64,000 nt of DNA from Pseudomonadales bacterium (GCA_022825925.1 JAJDVW010000129.1:1-64000); one strand, 5' to 3'; positions 17,014-25,317 are shown, counted from the first letter of the stretch. Notes: generated by a model not told the origin, from the sequence alone. Program-made: numbers and translations.

Positions 17014-17891
17014 CCGGCGCGGTCGAGTGCCGCTACCACGGGCGCGACTTCACCGTCGCGGAGATGGCGCTGCTGCGCGAGCTGATCGCCGGTCCGCCGC
17101 CGCTGAACCGCCACGCCCTGTCCCGGGAGTTCTGCCGCCGCATCGGCTGGTACAAGGCCGACGGCGGCCTGAAGGACATGATGGCCCGCGTGGTGATGCT
17201 GGCCATGCACCGCGACGGGCGCATCGAACTACCGCCGCCGAAGTGGGCCCAGAACCGGCCCGGGCCGATCGTGTTCGGGCCGGACACCGAGCCGCCGCTG
17301 TTGCCGCCGCCGACCACGCTCGACGAGGTCCGGCCCGTCGAACTGCGCACCGCGGTGCGCTACTCGCGCGAAGGCAAGCTCTGGAACGAGTACGTCGCGC
17401 GCTACCACTACCTCGGCTACAAGACGCTGGTCGGCGCACAGATGCGCTACGTCGCGCTCGCCCGCGACGGCACGCCGCTGGCCATGCTCGGCTTCTCCAC
17501 CGCCGCCTGGCGGCTTGCGCCGCGCGACCGCTTCATCGGCTGGACGCCGGAACTGCGCGAGCAGAACCTGCCGCGCGTCGTCGACAACCCGCGCTTCCTG
17601 ATCCTGCCGTGGATCCACATCCCCAACCTCGGCTCGCACATCCTCGCCATCGTGCGCCGCCAGCTGCCCGTCGACTGGACGGCGCGCTACAGCACGACCC
17701 CGGTGCTGATCGAGACCTTCGTCGAGACGCCGCGCTACACCGGCGCCGTCTACCGGGCGTCCGGCTGGACCCGTGTGGGCGCCACCCAGGGGCGCGGCCG
17801 CTACGACACGCAGAACCGCTACGACAAGCCGAAGAAGGACATCTGGCTGCGGCCCCTGCGCAAGGACTGGAAGCGCATCCTCAACCGCTAG
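17010..17891 (+). CDS. DUF4338 (DruA-like) protein inside the IS66 element
   Basis: A 293-residue protein beginning MTGAVECRYHGRDFT. The segments LWNEYVARYHYLGYKTLVGAQMR (read in two parts), LAMLGFSTAAWRLAPRDRFIGW, NLPRVVDNPRFLILPWI and GRGRYDTQNRY match what is known of DUF4338, the family of DruA in the Druantia anti-phage system. Its ATG overlaps the transposase stop (ATGA), so both are made from one message. DUF4338 genes are known as passengers of mobile elements; here it could aid transposition or give the element a defence or competition trait. The other Druantia genes are not present, so a complete Druantia system is ruled out. Confidence 0.82.
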   Translation: MTGAVECRYHGRDFTVAEMALLRELIAGPPPLNRHALSREFCRRIGWYKADGGLKDMMARVVMLAMHRDGRIELPPPKWAQNRPGPIVFGPDTEPPLLPPPTTLDEVRPVELRTAVRYSREGKLWNEYVARYHYLGYKTLVGAQMRYVALARDGTPLAMLGFSTAAWRLAPRDRFIGWTPELREQNLPRVVDNPRFLILPWIHIPNLGSHILAIVRRQLPVDWTARYSTTPVLIETFVETPRYTGAVYRASGWTRVGATQGRGRYDTQNRYDKPKKDIWLRPLRKDWKRILNR

Positions 17892-17905
17892 ACGCTGGCC
17901 AAACT

Positions 17906-17928
17906 TACCGGCACGACCGAACGGTTAC
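17906..17928. repeat. Right terminal inverted repeat of the IS66 element
   Basis: The reverse complement matches the left end at 22 of 23 positions; AGATGT follows at 17929-17934. Confidence 0.88.
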
Positions 17929-18009
17929 AGATGTAGACGAATCAGCTCGCGTGTGCGTACCCGCGAATATCTGATACGCTTTCTGATAACTACAGGACGA
18001 CTATCTCAT

Positions 18010-18045
18010 TTATTTCAATAAAAACAGACAGTTATCAACGTGATA
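18010..18045 (-). terminator. Possible tmRNA terminator
   Basis: Reading away from the tmRNA 3' end on its own strand, TATCACGTTGATA can form a small hairpin, followed by ACTGTCTGTTTTTATTG with a T-run. The stem is only 5 bp, so efficiency is doubtful. The stretch is markedly AT-rich compared with the surroundings. Confidence 0.4.
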
Positions 18046-18397
18046 TGGTGGAGGCGGCGGGAGTCGAACCCGCGTCCGTCGGTCCTCCATCGTCGGATCT
18101 ACATGCTTAGTTTCGTCTATTGCTTTAGCCCGCGGGCGACCCGACGAACAGGGTGCCCTGAGGCGATTCCCTAAGGTTTGGCGTCCGGAGTCGGGACGTC
18201 CTCCGGCCGCGATCCCGTGAACTTGCCCCCGATGGACCGCCACGGGCAGCAGGCCATCGAGGTTAGCCTCAAGCGGCTAGTGCGTAGTTGTCGTCGTTGG
18301 CAACTATTTCAGGTTGCAGCAATGGATTCACGAGAGTTGCTACCCTCTCGGCATGCACCTTCGACTTCGATACCGCCGTCGAAACCAGATCGCCCCC
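18046..18397 (-). ncRNA. ssrA: Transfer-messenger RNA (tmRNA)
   Basis: A complete one-piece tmRNA of about 352 nt. The 5' end GGGGGCGATCTGG pairs with the 3' end CGCCTCC before ACCA (7-bp acceptor stem), and the T-arm GGGTTCGACTCCC is intact. The tag reading frame at 18269-18301 encodes ANDDNYALAA and a TGA stop, one residue different from the E. coli tag ANDENYALAA. A good -10 box precedes the 5' end. It rescues stalled ribosomes and tags the unfinished proteins for proteolysis. Its 3' end faces the defence island; ssrA 3' ends are frequent integration sites of genomic islands. Confidence 0.97.
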
Positions 18398-19768
18398 AAG
18401 GGTGTCGAACCGGACGCCCATTGTAGCAGGACCGTCTTCCGCCACGGCCGGTCGGTCGCCGCGACGCTGGGGCTCCTGTTGGTGGTCGCCCAGGCCGCCC
18501 TTTCCGCGCCGGCCGCCCCCGGCGAGCGGGCCCGGGACCACCTCGCCCGCGCCATCGAGCACATCGAGGCGGAGCGCTACGCGCTTGCGCGCAGCTACCT
18601 CGAGCCGGTGCTCCTGAGTCCCTGGATCACGTCCCGCCAGCGCGCCCGCGCGTACTACTACCGCGGCTTCGCCTTCGCCTCCGAGGCAATGTACGTCTCC
18701 GCGGCGCAGGACTACGTGCGCGCGCTCGAGTTCCATCCGAGCCTGCCGCAGGCGCTGTCCGGACTCGCGCACCTCTACGGCGAGGGGCTCGGACTGGTCC
18801 GGGACGATGCCGCGGCGTTCCGGCTCGCGCTGAAGGCCGCGCGGGGCGGTGACGGGGCCGCGCGCGTCCGGGTCGGGGTGTCCTACCTCGGCAGCGATAT
18901 CGCCCGGGCCCGCTACTGGCTCCAGGCCGCGGCGGAGGACGGCTATGTCCCGGCCTACGTCCACCTGGCCCGCAGCTTCAGGCGTTCGTTCGCGGACTCG
19001 CCGGACCCGGCCGCCGCGCGGCACTGGTACGAACGGGCCGAGGGCGCCGGCAGCGTGGAGGCGACGCTGGCCCTCGGCCACATGTTCCGGAACGGGGAGC
19101 TCGGCCCCCCCGACCCGGGCGAGGCGGCGCGGCGATTCGAACGGGCGTCCGCCGCCGGCTCCGGGCATGCGCAGGCGGCGCTCGCCCACCTGTACGTCGG
19201 CGGTGAGGGCGTACCGAGAGATCTCCGCCGCGCCCACGCGCTCTACACGGAAGCCGCGACCCGGCATGTCGCGGCCGCCTACACCGGGCTCGGCCACCTG
19301 TACGAGACGGGCGCGGGAACCGCGCGCAACGCGATCCTCGCCGAGCGATGGTATCGGCGCGCCGCAGAGGCGGACGAGGCGGTCGCCCAGTACCGCCTCG
19401 GGCGCCTGCTGCTCGCGGACCGTTCGGGCGACCGTCTCGAAGAGGCGGTGCACTGGCTCCAGCGCGCCGCCGGCGCGGGTCACGCGGCGGCGCAGAACGC
19501 GGCGGCCTGGATTCTGGCTACGTCGCCCCGCGACGCGGTGCGCAACGGCGCGCTCGCGGTCCACCTCGCCGAGCGGGCGGTCGCACAGGCGGAGGACGCG
19601 GACACCCTCGACACCCTGGCGGCCGCGTTGGCCGAAGAAGGGGACTTCCCCCGCGCGATCGCATCGCAACGCCTGGCGCTCGCGCGCCTCGACCCGGGCG
19701 ACGACCGCCGCGCGGAACTGCTCGCGCGCCTGGCCAGCTACGAAGCCAGCCGGCCCTGGCGGGAGTAA
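18353..19768 (+). CDS. Secreted Sel1-repeat (tetratricopeptide-like) protein
   Basis: A hydrophobic signal segment (SVAATLGLLLVVAQAALSA) is followed by an array of about eight Sel1-type repeats of roughly 36 residues, with hallmarks such as ALGHMFRNGELG, AHLYVGGEGVPRD and GHLYETGAGTARN. Sel1 repeats form alpha-solenoids that bind partner proteins, usually in the periplasm or envelope. The start is uncertain: the first in-frame ATG (18353) lies inside the antisense of tmRNA, and no ATG or GTG occurs between the tmRNA 5' end and the signal peptide, so a non-standard start nearer 18460 is possible. Partner and pathway are unknown. Confidence 0.75.
   Translation: MHLRLRYRRRNQIAPKGVEPDAHCSRTVFRHGRSVAATLGLLLVVAQAALSAPAAPGERARDHLARAIEHIEAERYALARSYLEPVLLSPWITSRQRARAYYYRGFAFASEAMYVSAAQDYVRALEFHPSLPQALSGLAHLYGEGLGLVRDDAAAFRLALKAARGGDGAARVRVGVSYLGSDIARARYWLQAAAEDGYVPAYVHLARSFRRSFADSPDPAAARHWYERAEGAGSVEATLALGHMFRNGELGPPDPGEAARRFERASAAGSGHAQAALAHLYVGGEGVPRDLRRAHALYTEAATRHVAAAYTGLGHLYETGAGTARNAILAERWYRRAAEADEAVAQYRLGRLLLADRSGDRLEEAVHWLQRAAGAGHAAAQNAAAWILATSPRDAVRNGALAVHLAERAVAQAEDADTLDTLAAALAEEGDFPRAIASQRLALARLDPGDDRRAELLARLASYEASRPWRE
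18420..18425 (-). promoter_or_regulatory. -10 box of the ssrA promoter
   Basis: TACAAT on the minus strand, about 23 nt before the mature tmRNA 5' end, places the transcription start a few bases upstream of the mature end, to be trimmed by RNase P. No strong -35 hexamer is seen. Confidence 0.5.
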
Positions 19769-19790
19769 CGGGCGTGCCGCGGCTCCGCCG

Positions 19791-20333
19791 TCATGCGCCC
19801 AGCTTGTCGAAGAGGTCCTCGATCGACGACGCCACCGCATAGAGGTCTTCGGTGTCGCCGTGGGCAAACCCCGTTGCGACGACATGGTCGATGAGGGACA
19901 CCAGCGGGTCCCAGTAGCCTTCGCGGTTCGCGAGCACGATCGGTCTGTCGTGCAGGCCGAGCTGTCGCCAGGTGAGGACTTCGATGGTCTCGTCCAACGT
20001 GCCGAGCCCGCCCGGCAGCGACACGAAGGCGTCCGCCAGCTCGAACATCGTCCGCTTGCGCGCATGCATGTCGTCCACCACGACCAGTTCGGTCAGCCCG
20101 GTCGCCGGGACCTCGGCCTCCATCGAACGCGGAATGACCCCGACCACGCGTCCACCGTCGGCGAGCGCCGCGTCCGCCACGCTCCCCATCAGGCCGACGC
20201 CACCGCCGCCGTAGACGATCCCGAGCCCCCGCGCGGCACAGGCGGCCCCGAGCGCGCGCGCGTGGTCAGTGAACGCGGCATCGTGTCCCGAGCTCGCGCC
20301 GCAGTAGACGCACAACGTCTGGATCTCCCGCAA
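19791..20333 (-). CDS. LOG-family nucleoside 5'-monophosphate phosphoribohydrolase (TIGR00730)
   Basis: A 180-residue Rossmann-fold protein with the LOG signature: CVYCGASSG at the N-terminus, VYGGGGVGLMGSVADAAL, DMHARKRTMFELADAF and PGGLGTLDETIEVLTWRQLG. The conserved Arg-Lys and PGGxGTxxE motifs bind and hydrolyse the N-glycosidic bond of adenosine- or cytokinin-type monophosphates. The TTG at 20333 was chosen because GGAACGGAGG lies just before it and the family's first strand starts six codons later; a longer frame would run into the divergent upstream gene. Earlier annotation as lysine decarboxylase would be wrong for this family. Confidence 0.87.
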   Translation of the reverse strand: MREIQTLCVYCGASSGHDAAFTDHARALGAACAARGLGIVYGGGGVGLMGSVADAALADGGRVVGVIPRSMEAEVPATGLTELVVVDDMHARKRTMFELADAFVSLPGGLGTLDETIEVLTWRQLGLHDRPIVLANREGYWDPLVSLIDHVVATGFAHGDTEDLYAVASSIEDLFDKLGA

Positions 20334-20472
20334 TCCGGCCTCCGTTCCATCCCGTACGAGCGCGCTGGCGCCGACGAAGCGCGAGCTTATCGCAGCCGCG
20401 AGGCCGGTCACCGCATGGCGGGGGACCGGCGTTTCTGGTAAAAAGCACGCCGCTTTTCTCGGACTGCGACCG

Positions 20473-20727
20473 GTGAGCGAAGCCCGGCGGCAAACGCGCA
20501 TCGTCTACGAAGGCTTCATCGAGCTGGCCAACGGCAACGGCGGCGTTGTCGAGGTCGGGGGCCTGGTCGCCTACATGCGCGGACGAAACCGACCCATGGG
20601 CGCGTGGCAAGTCCGGGGCGAACTCTCGACGCTCCAGGCGGCGGGACTCATCGCCGTCGACGAGGCGTCGGCAAGCTGGCGTCCGGTCGAGGGCCAGGAC
20701 TTCGATTCCGCGTACGCTGCGGAGTAG
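20473..20727 (+). CDS. Small uncharacterised protein, winged-helix-like
   Basis: An 84-residue acidic protein from a GTG start. The order of predicted elements (ELANGNGGVVEVGGLVAYMR, then WQVRGELSTLQAAGLIAVDE and SWRPVEG) suggests a small winged-helix fold with a beta-wing. It is transcribed divergently from the LOG-family gene and is followed after 88 bp by an antitoxin gene. Function unknown. Confidence 0.5.
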   Translation: MSEARRQTRIVYEGFIELANGNGGVVEVGGLVAYMRGRNRPMGAWQVRGELSTLQAAGLIAVDEASASWRPVEGQDFDSAYAAE

Positions 20728-20815
20728 AGTCCTCGGGCTTTGCCGTTCCTCCGCGCGCCGACGCAAGCTGCAGACAGCCCGCAGCACCTGTCGGATCGGA
20801 CTCCGGGAGGCCACA

Positions 20816-21052
20816 TTGCGCAGGCTCACGATCACGCTCGACGACCAGTTGCACCGCGCCCTCAGGGAGACGGCCGTCCGCCAGGGCCGCACCGTCACGT
20901 CCATCATCGAGGAGAGCCTGCGCCTGCGTGGCATCGGCGATCAGGCCGGCGCCCCATCCCTGGTTGCCAAGGCGCGGGAACGCGCGCGGATGGCACCCGG
21001 CAAGGCTCTTGAACTGGCCATTGGGGAGACTCGCGCGAAGCGCGAGGGTTGA
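20816..21052 (+). CDS. VapB-like ribbon-helix-helix antitoxin
   Basis: A 78-residue protein starting at TTG with GGGAGG just upstream. The sequence [19 protein letters not shown] followed by [15 protein letters not shown] is a clear ribbon-helix-helix domain, and the tail [18 protein letters not shown] is the usual toxin-wrapping part. Its stop overlaps the TTG start of what remains of a PIN-domain toxin (next feature). With the toxin gone the antitoxin no longer has a local partner; it may act on related toxins elsewhere or be decaying. Confidence 0.75.
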   Translation: MRRLTITLDDQLHRALRETAVRQGRTVTSIIEESLRLRGIGDQAGAPSLVAKARERARMAPGKALELAIGETRAKREG

Positions 21053-21093
21053 CTACAGCGCCAGTCTTCGTCGTCGACACAAATGTCGTACCG
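21049..21093 (+). pseudogene. VapC (PIN-domain toxin) 5' stump
   Basis: Starting at a TTG that overlaps the antitoxin stop, the frame reads [13 protein letters not shown], exactly the first strand and first catalytic Asp of a VapC PIN domain. Homology ends after about 14 codons and the sequence runs into the promoter region of xseB. About 120 codons are missing, including the remaining acidic residues. A deletion joined the toxin start to xseB, removing the RNase. Confidence 0.7.
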
Positions 21094-21141
21094 CATGCGC
21101 CCGGACTGTCCCCGCCCCCCTCGTCCGCGTACTCTTGCGCC

Positions 21142-21387
21142 ATGAGCGAAGAAACCGAATCCCTCGACTTCGAGGCCGCACTCGCCGAACTCGAAGCCCT
21201 CGTGCAACGGATGGAGACCGGCTCCCTGACCCTGGAGGAGTCCCTTGAGGCGTTCGAGCGCGGCGTGCGGCTGACGCGTCAGTGCCAGGCCGCGCTCGAA
21301 CGTGCGGAACTGCGGGTCAAGGCCTTGATGGAGGACGGCACGGAGACTCCGGTCCCGGAGGCCGCCTCGGGCGACGATGGCGGATGA
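21142..21387 (+). CDS. xseB: Exodeoxyribonuclease VII small subunit
   Basis: An 81-residue protein with the family pattern [18 protein letters not shown], then [16 protein letters not shown] and a final helix [11 protein letters not shown], the helical hairpin that binds the large XseA subunit. Exonuclease VII degrades single-stranded DNA from both ends. The ATG at 21142 fits the family length of about 80 residues. The 3' end overlaps ispA by 11 bp, the xseB-ispA order common in Gammaproteobacteria; dxs, which often follows, is not here. Confidence 0.93.
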   Translation: MSEETESLDFEAALAELEALVQRMETGSLTLEESLEAFERGVRLTRQCQAALERAELRVKALMEDGTETPVPEAASGDDGG

Positions 21388-22297
21388 CGGCGGGGCGTCC
21401 GCCGAAGCGGTCACGGCCCGTTTCGCGGCACCGATCGAAGACGCCCTCGCCCGCCACCTCCCCGCCCCCGAGCCCGAGCGGTTCGACCTCTCCCCGAAAC
21501 TCGCGGAGGCCTTGCGCTACGCCGCGCTCGGCGGGGGCAAGCGGCTGCGGCCCACCATTGCCTGTGCGACCTGCGTCTCCCTCGGCGGACAACTCGAAGC
21601 CGCGGTCGACCCCGCCGCCGCGATCGAGTACGTCCACGCGTACTCCCTCGTCCACGACGATCTCCCCGCCATGGACGACGACGACCTCCGCCGCGGGCGG
21701 CCGTCGTGTCACATCGCCTTCGACGAGGCGACGGCCGTGCTCGTGGGCGACGGGTTGCAGACCCTGGCGTTCGAGGTGCTCGCCGACGCACCGGGCCTCC
21801 CGGAAGCCACCCGGCTGCGCATGGTCCGGCTGCTCGCGGACGCCGCCGGGTGGCGCGGCATGGTCGGCGGGCAGGCGTGCGACATGGACGCGACCGGCGC
21901 TCCGCCGCTGTCGCTGACCCGACTGCAACGCATGCACGCGGCGAAGACGGGCCGGCTCTTCCGCGTCGCCGTGCAGTTCGGTGCGTTATCCGCCCTGCCG
22001 GACATCGACGACCGGCGTTTCCGGCACCTCACGACCTTTGGCGAGCGCCTCGGCCTCGCCTTCCAGATCGTGGACGACGTCCTCGACGTCACGCAGTCGA
22101 GCGACCAGCTCGGCAAGCCCGCCGGCTCCGACGCGGCCCTCGGCAAGAACACCTATCCCGCGCTGGTCGGCCTCGACCGGGCACGGTCGCTGGCGCACGA
22201 CACGCTCTCGGAAGCGCTTCGCATACTGGAAGGGCTCGGCCTGCGTCACGGTCCGCTCGACGCGCTGGCGCGTGCGACGGTGGAGCGGGTGCGGTAG
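21377..22297 (+). CDS. ispA: (2E,6E)-Farnesyl diphosphate synthase
   Basis: A 306-residue trans-isoprenyl diphosphate synthase. The first aspartate-rich motif is [16 protein letters not shown], the second [19 protein letters not shown] near residue 55 binds isopentenyl diphosphate. Short-chain length determinants upstream of the first motif are as in IspA. It condenses IPP with DMAPP and GPP to farnesyl diphosphate for quinone, undecaprenyl and haem O side chains. It overlaps xseB and is translationally coupled to it. Confidence 0.94.
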   Translation: MADDGGASAEAVTARFAAPIEDALARHLPAPEPERFDLSPKLAEALRYAALGGGKRLRPTIACATCVSLGGQLEAAVDPAAAIEYVHAYSLVHDDLPAMDDDDLRRGRPSCHIAFDEATAVLVGDGLQTLAFEVLADAPGLPEATRLRMVRLLADAAGWRGMVGGQACDMDATGAPPLSLTRLQRMHAAKTGRLFRVAVQFGALSALPDIDDRRFRHLTTFGERLGLAFQIVDDVLDVTQSSDQLGKPAGSDAALGKNTYPALVGLDRARSLAHDTLSEALRILEGLGLRHGPLDALARATVERVR

Positions 22298-22300
22298 CGC

Positions 22301-23704
22301 ATGCCGGCGGTCGCGTCGATAGCCGCCCGCCTGAGCCGCATCGGTCGGGACTTTCCGGGCATCTCGTCGGGTCGAACGCGCTTTCGGGCGGACGAGTCCG
22401 GCGTCCTCGCGGAGATGTCCTTCGACGACAGTCCAGCCGGCACGGCCGCCCGGCTCACCATGGAGCACATTCTTCGCCGCCGCCCGCTTCCACCTGAGGC
22501 GGCCGTCGCCCGGGACGGCGAGGTGCGGCTGTCGCTCGGGGCCCGCGACGCGCTCGGGTTCGCGCGCGCCCTCGGTTACGCCGGCACGGAGTGTCTCGCG
22601 CCGGCGCGTCCATCGCGCGAACTCGCGACCGTGCCGCTCCCGACGCTGCTGAGTCACGTACTCATCGCGTTCGAACGGGACTACGGCGAAGCGGGCCCGG
22701 AGGCGCCGACGCTCCCCGCCTGGTCCAACGTGCTGCGCGTCTTCGGCGCCGACGCCCTCACCGACCGGGAACTCGGCGCGCGCGCAGTCCTCGCGAAGCG
22801 CGTGGTCCGGGTCGTACAGCGCGACCTGACGCGCCTCGGCTGGCTCGAGCGCGCCGCCGCCGGGAGCCGGACGTTCCGGCTGACCGATCGTGGCATGGGG
22901 CTCGAAGCCGCCGGGCGCCGCCGGCTTGCCGAGGTCGAGGCGTCGTGGCGCCGTCGGCACGGTTCCGCCGCGATCGGGCGCCTGCGGGACGCGCTTGCCC
23001 AGGTGGTATCCGCCCAGGACCTCGAGTGGCCGTGGTACCTCACCGGCTACGGTCCCGCCGATGCCTCCCTCACGGGCGGCTCGTACCTGCCGGCGGAGCC
23101 CGGCCCGCCACGCCTTCCGGGACGCGGGACCGAATGGCCGGCGGTCGCGCGGGACACGTCCGCGACCGCGACGGAGCTCCCCCTGTCGGCGTTGCTGTCG
23201 CAGGTGCTGGCCGCGTTCACCGTGGACTACGAGGAAGCGCACCTCGGCCCGCTCAACGCCGCGTCGGTGTTCCTCTCCCAGGTGCCCGGCGACGCCATCT
23301 CCCTGGAGCGGGCGCGCGCCATCTGCGACGTGAGCGGTACCGACAAGTCGACCCCGGAGCGGCATCTCTGCGTGGTCGTCGAACCCGGCCGGCCCAGCGA
23401 CGGGACGCGGATGGTCCACCTGACGCCCAAGGCGCGGCGGATCCGCGACTCCTACCCCGCGCTGGTCATGGACATCGAGGCCGCCTGGCGGAAGCGATAC
23501 GGCACCGGCGTCCTCGATGGGCTGCGGGGCGCGCTCGAGACGCTCGACGCCGGCACGGCGCCGGGAACGCCCGACTATCCGGACACTCGGGCGTGGCTCC
23601 ACCCCGCTTCGATGAAGGCCCGCCGCGCCATGGGGCGGGTCCCGGACGGGCAGCCGGTGCACCTGGCGTGGCATTCCGGGCAGTCACGGCCGACGGACTG
23701 GTAA
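22301..23704 (+). CDS. Uncharacterised protein with two winged-helix-like repeats
   Basis: A 467-residue protein I cannot name. It contains two related halves: residues about 108-235 begin VPLPTLLSHVLIAFERDYGE and about 288-415 begin LPLSALLSQVLAAFTVDYEE; each runs through a helical core to a wing-like segment (FRLTDRGMGLEAAG; VHLTPKARRIRDS) and ends in VEASWRRRHG/IEAAWRKRYG. This is how a MarR-type winged helix reads, so a tandem DNA-binding protein is plausible. The gene starts 3 bp after ispA and may be co-transcribed with it. Function unknown. Confidence 0.65.
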   Translation: MPAVASIAARLSRIGRDFPGISSGRTRFRADESGVLAEMSFDDSPAGTAARLTMEHILRRRPLPPEAAVARDGEVRLSLGARDALGFARALGYAGTECLAPARPSRELATVPLPTLLSHVLIAFERDYGEAGPEAPTLPAWSNVLRVFGADALTDRELGARAVLAKRVVRVVQRDLTRLGWLERAAAGSRTFRLTDRGMGLEAAGRRRLAEVEASWRRRHGSAAIGRLRDALAQVVSAQDLEWPWYLTGYGPADASLTGGSYLPAEPGPPRLPGRGTEWPAVARDTSATATELPLSALLSQVLAAFTVDYEEAHLGPLNAASVFLSQVPGDAISLERARAICDVSGTDKSTPERHLCVVVEPGRPSDGTRMVHLTPKARRIRDSYPALVMDIEAAWRKRYGTGVLDGLRGALETLDAGTAPGTPDYPDTRAWLHPASMKARRAMGRVPDGQPVHLAWHSGQSRPTDW

Positions 23705-23713
23705 CGCCCGGAT

Positions 23714-25188
23714 TCAGGTCCCGAGCAGCCGCTCCACCGCCGCGTGCCAGCCGTCCAGCCACGCCGCTCGCGTCGCCGGCGTGACGGCCGGCAGGAAACG
23801 GCGTTCGCCTTCCGCCGCCGCCATCGCGGTCGTGTCCTCGATCAGTCCCGCCCCCACCGCCGCCAGGGCGGCCGCGCCGAGGGCCGTGGTCTCCTGCAGC
23901 GGCGTCCGTTCCACGGCGACGTCCAGCACGTCCGCAAGGAACTGGCAGAACCAGTCGTTCGCCACCATGCCGCCGTCCACCCGCAGGGTTTCGACGGCGA
24001 CGCCGTCCGCGGCGATCGCGGCCACGAGATCCGCCGTCTGGAAGCCCACGCTCTTGAGCGTGGCGGTGACGATCTCGTCGCGGCCGTCGTCGAGGGTCAG
24101 GCCCGTGATGGCGCCGCGCACGTCGGCGCGCCAGTGCGGTGCACCAAGACCGGTGAAGGCCGGCACGACATGCACGCCCCGCGTGTCGCCGCCGATCCGG
24201 CGCGCGATGGCCTCCGTCTCGGCCGCCGTCCCGATCAGACCGAGCCGGTCCCGCAGCCACTTCACCGCGACGCCGGCCACGAATATGCTGCCTTCCAGGG
24301 CGAACGTCGTCTCGCCGCCCAGCCGGTAGCCGACGGTCGTCAGCAGCCGCGCGTCCGACGCCGGCTTCGTCGCGCCCGTGTTGGTCATCAGGAAGCAGCC
24401 GGTGCCGTACGTGCTCTTCGTCATCCCGGGGCGCAGGCAGCCCTGGCCCACGAGCGCCGCCTGCTGGTCCCCCGCCACGCCCCGGATCGGGATCGCCGCC
24501 CCGAAGTGGGACGCCTCGCAGACGCCGAAATCGTCGACGCAGTCCTTCACCTCCGGCAGCAGCGCGATCGGGATGTCGAAGTAGTCGAGCAGCGTGTCGC
24601 TCCACGCGTGGTGGGCGATGTCGTAGAGCTGCGTGCGGGATGCGTTCGTCGCGTCGGTGCAGTGGCACCGGCCGCCGGTGAACCGCCAGACGAGGAAGCT
24701 GTCGATCGTGCCGAAGCATAGGCGGCCGGCCCGCGCCGCCGCACGCACGCCGTCCCGCTCCAGGAGCCAGGCGAGCTTGGTGCTTGAGAAGTACGGGTCG
24801 ACCACGAGCCCGGTCACGTCCCGGATGCCCGCCTCGACGCCCTCCCGGACCATGTCCGCGCAGCGGTCCGCCGTGCGCCGGTCCTGCAGACGATGGCCGG
24901 ATGGACGGCCTTTCCCGTTTGCGCATCCCAGACGACGGTGGTCTCGCGCTGGTTCGCTATGCCCATGGCCGCGATGTCGGTGGCCGCGACTCCGGACGCC
25001 GCGAGGGCGTCGCGCACGGCCTGCACCGTAGTCCGCCAGATGACCTCGGGATCCTGCTCCACCCAGCCGTCCGCGGGGAACGTCGAGTCGAAGTCCCGTT
25101 GGCCGACGCCGAGAACAGCGCCCGAAGTGTCGAACACGATCGCGCGCGAGCTGGACGTACCCTGGTCCACCGCGAGGACGTACGGCAT
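23714..25188 (-). pseudogene. glpK: Glycerol kinase with a frameshift
   Basis: The start MPYVLAVDQGTSSSRAIVF and the remainder (GLVVDPYFSSTKLAWLL, CFGTIDSFLVWR, GVAGDQQAALVGQ, STYGTGCFLMTN, PAFTGLGAPHW, VDGGMVANDWFCQFLAD) are typical GlpK and together give about 491 residues, the normal length. Between them the frame breaks: AIVC is followed by RTGARRTAARTW, whereas inserting one base near 24886 restores the expected AIVCQDRRTADRCADMVREG. One missing C in a CC context inactivates the gene, unless it is a sequencing error. GlpK would phosphorylate glycerol; no glpF or glpD is nearby. Confidence 0.88.
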
Positions 25189-25279
25189 GGATGACTCCCT
25201 TCGTTTGAACGCAAGATCGTAACAGGCACGCGGCGGGTGGCGGGCCGGCTCAAAACGCCCTTGCGCCACGCCCCGAATA

Positions 25280-25295
25280 CTGTATATTCGTACAT
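25280..25295 (+). promoter_or_regulatory. LexA-like SOS box
   Basis: CTGTATATTCGTACAT matches the gammaproteobacterial CTGT-N8-ACAG consensus at seven of eight fixed positions. A promoter with -35 TTGCGC (25261-25266) and -10 TATATT (25283-25288), 16 bp apart, overlaps it, so LexA binding would block rightward transcription toward nrdA. Confidence 0.5.
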
Positions 25296-25317
25296 AAAAC
25301 GGATCGGTGGAGGCACC

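Larger units (their letters stand above)
14719..17928. mobile_element. IS66-family insertion sequence carrying a DUF4338 gene
   Basis: Terminal inverted repeats of 23 bp lie at 14719-14741 and 17906-17928 (22 of 23 match), starting GTAACCGTTCGGTCG. The element encodes a TnpC-type DDE transposase and, in an ATGA overlap, a DUF4338 protein; tnpA and tnpB are absent, as in the single-transposase branch of the family. AGATGT directly abuts both ends (14713-14718 and 17929-17934), a 6-bp direct repeat, shorter than the 8 bp usual for IS66. Both genes are intact and the ends well matched, so the insertion looks recent. Confidence 0.9.

Noticed and set aside
14928-17891. A 987-codon open frame through the transposase
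   Set aside because: Only its last 293 codons are a real gene (DUF4338). The earlier part is an off-frame reading of the transposase, a side effect of very high GC with few stop codons.
17010-17891. Complete Druantia defence system
   Set aside because: Only the DruA-like DUF4338 gene is present; no DruE-type helicase or other Druantia genes adjoin it.
1-18046. Integrase gene or second attachment site for an ssrA island
   Set aside because: No tyrosine or serine recombinase and no copy of the tmRNA 3' end were found in the window; island integration at ssrA stays an inference.
18269-20065. Long minus-strand frame containing the tmRNA tag codons
   Set aside because: The tag codons belong to tmRNA; the rest is antisense to the Sel1-repeat gene.
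24870-24900. Programmed frameshift in glpK
   Set aside because: No slippery sequence at the break and the family is always made from one frame; a point deletion or sequencing error is simpler.
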